64,000 bases of DNA, from NCBI RefSeq assembly GCF_030272615.1, contig NC_081414.1, forward strand, positions 4,527,501-4,591,500. Direction: 5' to 3'. The DNA is from Cryptomeria japonica. Taxonomy: Eukaryota > Streptophyta > Pinopsida > Cupressales > Cupressaceae. Under the pieces are notes generated by a model. That model worked only from the letters and a program-made list of their open reading frames with translations. It made no database searches and was not told where the DNA came from. Positions 12,757-24,200 of the stretch are shown here, one piece after another; positions within the stretch are counted from its first letter, which is position 1, and each line of letters begins with the position of its first letter. Made by a program: the position numbers and the translations under genes.

Positions 12757-13029
12757 TGCGCTACAGAACAAACTATACGCGCTACAATATAACAGCGATG
12801 CGCTAAAAGATGACAACGATGCGCTATGTTGTTTTTAGGATGCACTAAGATGGTTTTCGAATGCGTTGCTCTATTTTTTCCTGCTCTGAGACCTACAAGA
12901 AAATGTTAGTGGGATAATGCGCTATAGTAAAGACTACACACGCTATTAAATAGACCCCACGTGCTAAACAGAAATTGGGATGTGCTAGACTGTTAACTAG
13001 AAGCGCCAGGGAATGTTTCCCACGTGCTG
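12757..13029 (-). repeat. 21-bp phased anchor array, field 1b
   Basis: Same anchor as field 1a. Tetramer starts are 12760, 12781, 12802, 12823, 12844, 12865, 12921, 12942, 12963, 12984, 13005 and 13026. Ten of 11 steps are exactly 21 bp and one step of 56 is an interruption. Several anchors contain the G-box palindrome CACGTG (for example near 12959 and 13021). On the minus strand one frame reads as heptads of the form A-H/R-x-x-x-x-L/I/V, open for several units at a time. Confidence 0.9.
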
Positions 13030-13033
13030 ATTC

Positions 13034-13694
13034 TTGTTTCTCCTGTACCTGCAAAAGGGGTTAAATTCAAAAACCGATTTGATATATGTCTACAGATTCA
13101 ATAGAAACTATTATGCATGCAACAAGTTTGGGCATAGAGCATTTGAATGCAGGTCTATTGTGCACAACACTGGTAGGTATCCTCAAAGGACTCAAGGAGT
13201 TTTTCCTAAATCATCTATGAACCAGAATCCAAACTAGTATAATACTTATGACCATCAAACAGGTGGTGGTAGCTATCAAGCGGCAACCGGTTGGAGAGCA
13301 ACCTATTTGATTTGCCATGGTAGCGGTCACACTGCTGCAACATGTAGGAGGAAGAATGTAGAATGAACAATGGACCATGGAGAACACCTGGAATGGTGTG
13401 TTATCATTGCAACAAATTATGACACCCTGCCAGAATCTGCAGAATGAGAAAGAACCTATTAGATGATATATCGGTCACTCCATAAGGGAAGATTGATATT
13501 GAGACCGTTTAGCAGGAATGAAAAAAACATGGAAAAAGAAACCTGAAGAAGTATCACAAGATGAACCGATTTTTGCACCTAGTGTGGAAGTCTCTGAACC
13601 GGAAAACTGAGCTTCATAAAATATTAGGGGGAACAAATCGGTGAAATGTTTTGAACCCGCGGTCTATACCAGTAAAAGACCTTAATCGGTATAC
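13034..13694 (+). pseudogene. Gag-like fragment with three CCHC knuckles (element 3, left part)
   Basis: The translation shows CNKFGHRAFEC near 13115-13150, a second knuckle CHGSGHTAATC near 13313-13347 and a third around 13400-13440, in a Gln/Asn/Gly-rich context typical of Copia-type Gag. CCHC knuckles bind element RNA. The 5' end is cut at about 13.03 kb against the phased array. The 3' end continues, across the inserted TR-GAG element, at 21271. Fossil and broken. Confidence 0.65.
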
Positions 13695-13699
13695 GTTAC

Positions 13700-14872
13700 T
13701 GTAGCGTCCTAAAATTGCGACACTTGCAATTTCGACCGCATTTGGGTCTTCACGATGGCGATGCAACACGGAACCTGAATGGAGACCTCGAAACTTGTTC
13801 ATGACATCAAAAACTGCATTTTTCAGCACCCTGGCTTGATCCTCCTTGCACCCTGCTGCCCCTGGAGGTGGGACCATGGCGCCCAGCGCCCTGGTCCCTG
13901 GCCCTATTTTGGGCTCGGTCTCTTATGGGGCTTCGGGTCTTTAAGTTTGCAATTCGGGAAATAATGTTCCCTGGTCGGCCTAAGGTCAGGAAAATCAGTC
14001 TATCAACCCTAATTGATAAGTATATAAACTACATTTCCTCTCCCATTTTGGTAGATGGAAAAAGGGCGGAAACGATATTCAAACATTCAAGCATTCAAGC
14101 ATTTCTTCAGGCAATTGATCATTCTAAGTCTCCATTCAAGGCTAAGTGTTGCATTCAAGACAAGGATTCAACCATTGAAGAGGAGATCACATACAACATA
14201 CAACATACTACATACATTACACCTTCGCATGTAAGAATACAAACATTCTTACAACAAGGTATCAGTACTTGTTTACATTACAAACATTTACAACATTCTC
14301 ATTTCTTCGTTAATTCCAAAACTGGGGTTTGACCTAAAGGCAAACCCCTCATCCCTAACCCCCCAATCATCCTCTCTTTTCTGTGTGTAGGTTGCAGGTA
14401 CGTGGCTGTAATTGAAGAGTTGGAATCCTTGTGCAGAGACGAACAGATCCCCCTTCGTTTCGCGGATTTTTCGGAGGACCGTGTGCACGCCGGGCGCCAT
14501 TGTCCCGTCAAATTTCACTCAAATTTGCAGAACAGCACCGTCTCGACATTTTACTGCTAATTCCAGGTCCGCAGCTTCATCCCATATCCCTATCTCTGTT
14601 TATAAGCGAATCTTTCCTACTTTACATGCATTCCTAGTTCAATCTTTCTATCTATACTCTTTACAAAAGAGGGTATCCTTGATGTCTTAACCCTTGAAAC
14701 TCATATAGAATCCAATCTGGCATTGCGTGGGATTGGATCTTGTGGGTTTCAACCCCTCTTTTGAATGTAAAGTCTCTCCTAAGTGAAAACCGTCAACCCT
14801 AGTGACTCTCCCTTCTCTCTCCTTGGAGTTGGGGAGGGGAGAACGACTAGGGTTCGATTTTTCTGCTTTACA
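13700..14872 (+). repeat. 5' LTR of gag-only element
   Basis: Starts TGTAGCGTCC and ends CTTTACA. It contains a TATA-like AAGTATATAAAC near 14020 and one copy of the GTGCAC/GGCGCC hairpin motif near 14475-14508. A candidate primer-binding site (TGGTGAACCTGACG) follows within five bases. Confidence 0.92.
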
Positions 14873-15977
14873 TTTTGGTGAACCTGACGTGAACATCCTC
14901 ATTCTGATTATTCATGATTAGATCTGAAAATTTTGCTTCCTTAATTACATTTCCATGTTTGATCTTTTGCAAATTTTAGAGGTTGATTGCATAAAAACCC
15001 TAAATTTTTCTTTTTAGTAATTAAACTTGTGGAATGTTTAATTGTTAATGCTTGTTTCAGATCTACCCTTCTATTGCAAATTGTCAATTCATATTTGTGC
15101 TTTAATTCTAAAAATTAAGTGGTTAAATGTCAAAACCCTAATTTTTAAAACCTTCTTGATTCAACCTTTGACTGATAATTTCACTGATCAAAACACTTCC
15201 AAATCGGCTGTAACTTTGGATTCCGCAATAAAATCACAATATCTTTCATCCCTGAAAATTTGGAAAAAAGTTGCGAGGACCGTGTGCACCCCGAGCGCCA
15301 TCGTCCCCGACATTTTTTTTGAAATTTCGGGAGCTAGATCTTACTGTATTTCTCTGCTAAAATCCAGAATTTTGGCTGATTTTATCAATTTTAACACCTT
15401 CAAAATTAAAATCAAAGTTGGTCTAGCGATTGCTTGGATTGAGGCTTCTAAACATTCAAAAATTGTTGAAATTGAAATTCATATCAAAATTGTGTTCCTT
15501 ACTGACTAAATCTGAAATGTGTGTTAGCATTCATTCAAAATTTCAGTGTTTTATTAAAATCTTTACAATTTGTGACTTTTGAAACTAAGTGTTTAATTGC
15601 AACAACTTTGATTTCTACTTTCAAATTCAAACTTTGCATGAATTTCCCCCTCTTTTTCAAAATTCAAAATTTGCATTTTTCAACAATCTTGGTAGGGTTC
15701 AATTTTGAGATTGCAACTTTAATTTGGCCTATCCACAGATCGTAAAATCACTCAATTTTTTCAGATTAGCTTTAAAATCATCATAACTTTCATCCCTAAA
15801 AATTTTGAAAAAAGTTGCGAGGACTGTGTGCACTCCGTTCGCCACGGTCTCGGACATTTTTTCCGAAATTTCGGGAGATTGTCCTGATTGCATTTAATAG
15901 CTTAAATCTAGGAGATTGGCTGGTTTTATTGAAATTTTCTACCTCTAAAATTCAAAATCTCTCTCTCTCTTTAGTGC
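14873..15977 (+). promoter_or_regulatory. Leader of gag-only element with repeated hairpin modules
   Basis: An AT-rich 1.1-kb leader. Two modules of about 100 bp (about 15240-15345 and 15783-15890) share the pattern 'ttcatccctraaaat...aaaaaagttgcgaggac', then GTGTGCAC, then a CG-rich loop, then a purine-rich tail. They resemble a third module in the LTR (about 14459-14540). Each can fold as a short stem closed by GAC..GUG/CAC..GUC. Likely roles are RNA packaging or dimerisation, by inference only. Confidence 0.55.
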
Positions 15978-18900
15978 ATGAGTTTTACAACAATAAGCCC
16001 TACTTACACTATTCCCGTTAGACGAAGCCTTAGAATTAAGTCTTTCCAAGGTGTAATTACCGAGGACATGGAACCTAATTTGAATGGCCTTTTTAACGAG
16101 GACATGGGTAATTCCTCTAATCCTCTTAATGATGAAGAATCTCTCCATGAGGTTTTTGTAGAACAACTTTCAAAATTGGATAACCAATTTGATGATTTTC
16201 GAAAATGGATGTCTCAAGAATAAGCTGATAGTCAAGCTCTGCCTTTAATTGAGGGTCTAAAACGTATGGTTCAAAGTGATAAGAATGCAATTGATATTTT
16301 GCGTGGTATTGCACACATTGTGGATTCGAATGTGATGCCTATGAAGAGTTGTGTCGAAACCTTAGGTTATACACAACCTCCTACTCAAGTTAATCATTAT
16401 ATTCCTTTGATAACTCCTATTGCTAGTATACCTACTTTTACATCAAACATAATGACTACTTCAATACAAGACATTCCTCCTATGATCACCAGTCATGGGG
16501 GCAATCCCTCTTCTTCAATCAACCCTCTTCCTTCATTCAATCCAACTTCTTCATTCATTCCTTCAATGAGTGTTCCTATTATATCACCACAAATGAACAT
16601 GACGCAAGAGGGAAATCCATTTAACCATTCCATTCCTCCTTGTAGTGTTCCTCCTTTCCAATCATCTCCTATGACTAGCTATCATAGTGTCCCACCACCT
16701 TACTCTCTACCTTCTTTCAATAACATAACACCTCCATCACAATCTAACACATCTAATATGAACTCTTCGACTGAAGCGACCATTAACAATCTTGCACAAA
16801 CTGTTTCTTCTTTACAGCAACAAATTGCCTCTATGAATCAATCTAAGTTTAGTGTGCCCACATTTGATGTTGCGAGCCCACTTTCTCTTGACATTGTTCG
16901 AGCTATCCCCCCTAAACATGTTGAAATTCCGCATTTGGAGCTTTATAATGGTAAGGGTGATCCTCTAACACATGTTAAGACCTTTCAAACAATATGTACT
17001 GATTTTACTTATGACCAAAGGTTGCTTGCAAAACTGTTTACTAGAACATTAAGAGATAAAGCCCTACAATGGTATTGCTCATTGCCTTCCTATTCTATTA
17101 CTTCTTTCGAACAACTTGCAAATGCTTTTATTCAACAATTTCAAAACAATATAAGTCCTAAAGTTACTTTGATTGATTTAATGCATTGTAAACAAGGTGT
17201 TAAAGAAAAAGTGACTGATTTCATTGCTAGATACAAGCATTTGTATGCTCAAATTTCTTTTCCAGTGCCTGACAATGATATTCAAAGAATCTTTATTTCT
17301 AATTTACAAAAAGATATTAGAGAAAAACTTTTGTTTTCTGAGTTTACTTCTTTCCAACAGTTGTGCGCAACTCTTCACAATTATCAACTGACTGTGAGTC
17401 AAATGGAACAAGCAAATCCTATGGCTCCGAGTGATAAGGGTGATAGTAGTCAACAACCATTTGGGAAGTTTAAACCGAACAGAAAGTCCATTAAATTCAA
17501 TGAAAACATCATCAACAACAATGTGAATGCGGTATCAAGTGTGCCTCCTATTTCTAAGTTTTTCAAGAAAGAAAGAAAGTTTACTCCTTTGAATGAATCA
17601 TTGCATAGTATTATGAAAAAGTTATTGGAACAAAATGTGCTTACTCTTCCTCCTATAAGGCAAATAGACCCTACAAAGATTAACTCACCCTATTTTGATA
17701 ATAAATCTTTTTGTCAATTTCATCGTCAACCTGGGCATGATACTGAAAAATGTTTTGCTTTAAAGGGTAAAATTCAAGATTTGATTGATAATAATACTAT
17801 CTCTGTTTCTGGTGTGAATGATAAAGGCAACACATCTGTAGCTCCTCCTAACCAAAATCTTAAGATTTTTACTGATCCATTGCCTTCTCATACCTCTAAT
17901 GCGATTGATACTACTGATTCCTCTGTCTCACCTGATGATCTTGTGTCCATGACTCCGAATGTGATTAACTTTGTAGAGCAACAAAAAATCCCTAAAGAAC
18001 CTTCCATCACCTTTGATTCCAGTGAAACTATCAGGGCACCTGATGGTCCTTTATATATAGTTGCAAAAGTCAAGAATACACCTTGCCGTGGAGTGCTTAT
18101 TGATCCTTCTTGTATGGTTAATATCATTACTGAAGAATTTCTTTTTACTTTGCAATTGAATCAAGTGATCTATGATGAAACAAATGTGGTTGTGAAACTA
18201 TTTGATGCATTTTCTTCTCCTGCAATTGGTTCTATTGCATTACCTATTGAGGTCCATAACAAATCCCTTGATGTGGACTTTACTATTATTCCATCATCCG
18301 AACAATTTCGTGTGAAGCTAGGCTATGCTTGGCTATCTTCCATGAAAGCTATTGCTTCTCCTATTCATAAGTGTTTGAAATTTCCCCATAATGGTGAAGT
18401 TGTTACTATCAATCATAGCCTCTTTAAACCAGCTGAAAGAACTTCTAGCGTTCCTATTGATTATTTTTGGCCTAAACAATTCCAATCTCTTCCTCCGCAA
18501 AGTGATCATCTTTTCAAATCTTATCAAAAGTGGAAAAAAGATATGATCCTATCTCTAAGTGAACCTAGAACACCCAAGCTTGACATTCCTATCGTTCTTG
18601 AGAAGGAAGTTCTTCCTTTAAAAGATAAAACTAATGTCTTTCCTCAAGAAGATTCCCAACCCATCCCTATGGATGTGACTACGCCTATGACTAATAAACT
18701 TCCTAAAAGTAGACCTATCCCTCCTCGTCATGATGGACTTGGTCTCCTTCCTAAACCAAATATTCCTCCCTTATATGGAGCAGTTCCTCCTCCTTCCTCT
18801 TATGGAGAGAAGAGACCTTCCTCTTCTCCTATTATTCAACCTAAGAGACCACAACCTAAACACCCAAGTGATAAGGATGAGAACATTCCTCCTCCTCAAT

Positions 18901-19415
18901 CTTCGCAACTTCCTACTAAGACTAGACGAAATCGTTCTGCACGTGAACGTCGATGAAAGCGTCATCTTAGAGCTTAGGCAGCTGCTTCTCAAACTTTGCA
19001 ATCCCCAAAAACACCTTCAGCCAGTATTATTCCATTTTCTCCTCAGCCGATGATTGAGCCGAAATCTCCTAAACATAAGATGCATGTTGGTCTTGATCCT
19101 GTGCGAGTTAAAGATCCTATTTTTATAAATCTTGATGATGATATAGATGAAAATGTTATTCATGATGAAAATGTTACTCCTGTTCATTCTGATAGTGAAT
19201 ATGAATATGTTGATAACCATCTATCTAACGAATTTTCTAAAGCACTTATCCTAGCTCCTAGACAAGAACGACGTGGCTTGGGGTATGAACATAGCCCTTG
19301 TTTGGATCTTGTGATAGCTCCATTTGCTGTGTTGGATGTTCCTCCTCTAGCGTGTTTCCTACCTTCCCGAAATATTGATCAGCAAGATCGGGGGGTAGAT
19401 GACGTGCTAGACTAG
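15978..19415 (+). pseudogene. gag/protease-like frame of gag-only element
   Basis: One reading frame of about 1,145 codons. Its parts in order are: an N-terminal segment; a Pro/Ser-rich stretch (about 16.4-16.8 kb); a retrotransposon-gag domain (about 16.9-17.4 kb; LYNGKGDPLTHVKTFQ, LQWYCSLP); a Tat-type knuckle CQFHRQPGHDTEKC (near 17711-17752); a retropepsin-like fold (about 18.03-18.4 kb, GVLIDPSCMVNIITEEF and LGYAWL); and a Pro/Lys-rich C-terminus. The knuckle type ties it to Tat-clade elements, which could provide pol. About two breaks. Confidence 0.8.
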
Positions 19416-20078
19416 TTCATTAGCATAGTAGACTCTCTCCTCCTCTCTTTTGTTACTTCTTCTATGTGTTATTCTCATTCTTCTATTTGTTGTCCTTAGT
19501 GTTGTCTACTTGAGGACGATGCAAAACATTGAGATCTCTTTTGGTCTCTCTCATGTTGACTCAAAAGACACATGTGTTCCCTTCTTCTAGGTGACCTTCC
19601 TTGATTGGGGAATGAAGAACAATTATGCATACATACATATGATATACATGAATTATCATACAACATACTGACCCCGAGGAAAGCGAAGTCACCTTGTGCT
19701 TTGTGTTTTGTGTCTATTATCCTTGGGCTTATCTCACACTTGGGGGCTAAATCCTTGCGATAACGTGCTCCTTTCTCATTTCTTATATGTATCACTACCT
19801 TAAAGCAATCACCCCCGGTGAGGCATGTGCGATCGCTTTAACGTAGGGGGGCATACATCCCGTCCATATCTTTTCAAGATACTTGAAAATTTCTTGACAA
19901 ATTTAGCTTTGCCTTGAAAATTTTTGATATCTTTCTTGCATGACTCATAGTGAGGGAACCTTACTACTAACAGTCATGGTTCTCCCTCGTGATATTCCCT
20001 TTTACTTTGTCAATTGAAGTCGTAAGATCCTTAGTCCACTGGGGGCTTGGTGTATCTTGCCTCCTTGACGTCCCGCTA

Positions 20079-20092
20079 AAGTGGGGGCTAAA
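20079..20092 (+). promoter_or_regulatory. Polypurine tract of gag-only element
   Basis: AAGTGGGGGCTAAA lies directly before the 3' LTR start TGTAGC, where plus-strand priming is expected. Confidence 0.8.
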
Positions 20093-21265
20093 TGTAGCAT
20101 CCTAAAATTGCGACACTTGCAATTTCAACCGCATTTGGGTCTTCATGATGGCGATGCAACACGGAACCTGAATGGAGACCCCGAAACTTGTTCATGACAT
20201 CAAAAACTGCATTTTTTAGTACCCTGGCCTGATCCTCCTTGCACCCTGCTGCCCCTGGAGGTGGGACCATGGCGCCCAACGCCCTGGTCCCTGGCCCTAT
20301 TTTGGGCCTGGTCTCTTATGGGGCTTCGGGTCTTTAAGTTTGCAATTCAGGAAATAATGTTCCCTGGTCGGCCTAAGGTCGGGAAAATCAGTCTATCAAC
20401 CCTAATTGACAAGTATATAAACTACATTTCCTCTCCCATTTTGGTAGATGGAAAAAGGGTGCAAACGATATTCAAACATTCAAGCATTCAAGCATTTCTT
20501 CAAGCAATTGATCATTCTAAGTCTCCATTCAAAGCTAAGTGTTGCATTCAAGACAAGGATTCAACCATTGAAGAGGAGATCACATACAACATACAACATA
20601 CTACATACATTACACCTTCGCATGTAAGAATACAAACATTCTTACAACAAGGTATCAGTACTTGTTTACATTACAAGCATTTACAGCATTCTCATTTCTT
20701 GGTTAATTCCAAAACCGGGGTTTGACCTAAAGGCAAACCCCTCATCCCTAACCCCCCAATCATCCTCTCTTTTCTGTGTGTAGGTTGCAGGTACGTGGCT
20801 GTAATTGAAGAGTTGGAATCCTTGTGCAGAGACGAACAGATCCCCCTTCGTTTCGCGGATTTTTCGGAGGACCGTGTGCACGCTGGGCGCCATCGTCCCA
20901 TCAACTTTCGCTCAAATTTGCAGAACAGCACCGTCTCGACGTTTTACTACTAATTTCAGGTCCGCAGCTTCATCCCATATCCCTATCTCTGTTTATAAGC
21001 GAATCTTTCCTACTTTACATGCATTCCTAGTTCAATCTTTCTATCTACACTCTTTACAAAAGAGGGTATCCTTGATGTCTTAACCCTTGAAACTCATATA
21101 GAATCCAATCTGGCATTGCGTGGGATTGGATCTTGTGGGTTTCAACCCCTCTTTTGAATGTAAAGTCTCTCCTAAGTGAAAACCGTCAACCCTAGTGACT
21201 CTCCCTTCTCTCTCCTTGGAGTTGGGGAGGGGAGAATGACTAGGGTTCAATTTTTCCGCTTTAGA
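20093..21265 (+). repeat. 3' LTR of gag-only element
   Basis: 1173 bp, collinear with the 5' LTR and differing at about 3% of positions. Followed directly by target duplication GTTAC. Confidence 0.92.
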
Positions 21266-21270
21266 GTTAC

Positions 21271-24200
21271 CTATCAATCGACAGAAGATTGAGAAGCAGT
21301 AAAAGGAAAAATTAGGGTTTATGCCCTAGCGGTGGAGCATTTATTATGGAAGGTGAAGAATTTGTTTAAAAGGAAATTTCAAGTCATTTTCACTTATCAA
21401 TTTTCGAGCGAAGAATTTTTCAAGAGCATAGTGACCTAAGGCAATTCGAATTGCGATTCAAAGATATTTCAAATCTTGCAGAAGTATCTGGAGATATTTA
21501 CAAATAATCAAGTGAAGAACACCAAGAGGTAATCAAGCAACCGAAGTGGTGTGTTGTGAGATGAATTTGTCAAACCCTAAATTTTGAAATTGTGAAGGTA
21601 TTTCTCAAAAAATTTACTTATCAGTTAAATCATGGCTTCTGCATTTCACTCTAGTTCTAGTGCACCTATGGACTCAGCTGAATTCATTCAAAGAAAAATG
21701 AAATACAATGCCATGTCCCAAATACTTGTCGGAGTCATTATCAAAGGAGATATTTCAGGGTACATTGACTGCAAACTGGAAGACCTAGGATCCTTAGCGA
21801 TTCATTCCTACCTAAGTCTGTTTTGGGGATGACAAGAAGATCAAACCGAAATACAACATTCTGGAGAGGAAGAAACTTCATAATGCGGTTTACTTCCTTG
21901 AAGAGTTCACGGAAGACCACATCCATATCATCATGAGTAGAGTACATGGCGACAAGATGTATCTCGAGAGGACGCATGACATTATGCCTGAAGTAATTCA
22001 TGCCATCATCAATTTCTGCAACATTGGTGAGGTGTCAACCCTAAGGAAGGTTATCAAGATAGAAATGACTAAGCTCACTAGTTCTGTGAGCGATCAACAG
22101 GGAATGACTGTCAACACCATCGAAGATGAGTTGGTCAAGTATACTTGCATGGTGATTGGATACCGAACATTTTATGCCAATAAATTAAACTCTATCTTTG
22201 ATGCTGCGGTTAATGCCACCTACAAAATGATCATGGAGGATGCCTCATTTGATCTATGCACTTGTTTGTAGAAGCAACTTCTACTGAACTTGAAGTCCAT
22301 CAAACAGGACAGTGCCCTAAGATTCAAATTTGGACAGCTTTTGGTGGGTCTGTTTTTCTACTTTCAAGGCTATTTCTTGGGAGTCAGTGATATTCAATGG
22401 TCTGCTGACCAGCCAGTCACCAAACAAATTAGGGAAAGTCTCCAAGCGGTGGGAACCAGATATCCCAAAGTCTTGAATAAATATTTTGATGAATTCAAGA
22501 GGAAGATGAGCTAGAGGATGAGGATATCTGACGATATTGTTAAAAGTATGAAGAGGACATCTGCTTTACCATTAGAGTAGATGAGTGCATAATGGAGGCG
22601 GTAGAGCCTAGATAGGAAGAAGTAGAACTTATGGGATATGAGGTAATGTATGATATGTTAGATGGGTATGCCTCTACCCTGATTACCTCTCCTTTAAATG
22701 CTAAGAAAAAGCAAACCGACACCTACTTGGAAAGGGTAACACTGGTTGAAGAACATTCTGTAAAAAAGGGAAAGGCAGTGCCAGCGACATCGGCACCGGT
22801 TACCTCAACCAGCCCAAAAGTGACCAAGTGGTCACCTGCCAAGAAGAAACCGGAAGTTGCACCCGCTAAAGTATTTGAAAGGAAGCGGAAGATCAAAAGC
22901 AACTCACCGGAATCTAAAGATACAAAATCAGATGTGCAGCCTAAGAAGACAAGGTACAAGAAAAAAGACAAAAGCTACTGGCAAGACACCTACATCATCT
23001 GCACCGGTAAATATTGACGTCTCTTCTTATAAGTCAATGACACATTGTTAAAGGACTATCAAGAATATAAGAAGAAAATTGCTTAGTGATCTGAAGGAGT
23101 GTTTTGATGATTTTATCGATAGTGAGAAAGAGGAAATAGAGCGGGAAGTCATTAATTATTTGTGTATGAATGACCGGTCACCATCAGAAATTAGATCTGA
23201 GGCACCTGATTCTTTATATAATTCTTTGGACAACAAATGGTGCATTGCCATATAAAAAGAACAAGAAATAAGGGAGAAAGTATTTGTTGAGTACTTTCCT
23301 GAAGCCTCCAATTCCAAATTATTTTAGATTATGGACACGCATAAAGGTCTCTTCTTCATGAGAAGAAGAAGAAGACTCAGGCTTCTAGAAGACAAAACCT
23401 CTGAAGTAGAGAAGGACACTCATCTACATGCCAAAGTTGTTGTCCAGTTGCATCAAGTGTCTGAGGCCAACAAGAAGGCTGAACAGGAACTGGAAACCGG
23501 AAAACCGGATGAGGCATTTGATGATGAAGGAGAACCAGCTACAGAACAAGTGGATGCCTTTGATGTTGATTCTTTGGATGTTGAAGATGTCACTCTAGAT
23601 GCTGAAAAGGAAAAGGCTGATAAAGAAAAAGCAGACAAGGAGAAATAGGACAAAGAAAAAGCAGACAAGCAAAAGATGGAAAAGGAAAAGGGAAACAAAG
23701 AGAGAGCGAAAAAAGAGGAAGAGAAGAGGAAACAAGAAGAAGAAAAGAGAAAAGAAGAGGAGAAGAAGAAAGAAGAGGTGAAGAGGAAAGAAGAGGAGAA
23801 GAGGAAAGCAGAGGAGGAAAAGAAAGATGAGGAGAAGAAGAAACAAGAAGAAGAAAAGCGAAAAGAAGAAGAAAGAAAGAAGGAGGAAGAGAAGAAAAAG
23901 CATGAAGCGAAAAAAAGGGAGAAAGAAGAGGAAAAGAAAAGAGTAGAAGAGAATAAGGAAGCAAAAAAGAACAAAAAATCGGAGACTCCAAAGGCAACCG
24001 GTGGTCAACCCAAACCGACCGACATCACCTGTCCTCTTGACCTCCAATCTGCAGATGAATCCGAGCTACTACAGGGCATAAAGCTAGCACAAGAAAGATT
24101 GGAAGCATTAAGGAGGAAAAAAGAGCAGGATGTCATTCACACTGCGATTGACACCCTTACCAGTTTGATCACAGGTACCAACCTCCCCGGTACCGATTCC

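Larger units (their letters stand above)
13700..21265 (+). mobile_element. Gag-only LTR retrotransposon (TR-GAG-like, element 2), nested in element 3
   Basis: Two direct LTRs of equal length (1173 bp) flank a 5.2-kb interior. A 5-bp target duplication GTTAC lies at 13695-13699 and 21266-21270. The interior holds one long gag/protease-like frame and no RT, RNase H or integrase, matching the description of TR-GAG non-autonomous elements that must borrow pol. By eye the LTRs differ at about 3% of positions, mostly transitions. At gymnosperm-like rates (about 1-2 x 10^-9 per site per year) that is several to fifteen million years; at grass-like rates it is about one million. The structure looks whole; the coding frame has about two breaks. 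Confidence 0.9.

Noticed and set aside
10857-13029. CRISPR array
   Set aside because: The anchors are only 8-9 bp and degenerate, the period is 21 bp, there are no cas genes, and the context is a plant retrotransposon.
13614-13877. Minus-strand ORFs in the gag-only element LTR (similar at 20088-20279)
   Set aside because: They are present in both LTRs only because the LTRs are duplicates, with no domain and a G/C-rich LTR core.
23453-24047. Long Ser/Phe/Leu-rich minus-strand frames opposite the E/K-rich region
   Set aside because: They mirror a purine-rich GAA/AAG coding strand; the plus-strand frame has helical flanks and fits the element.
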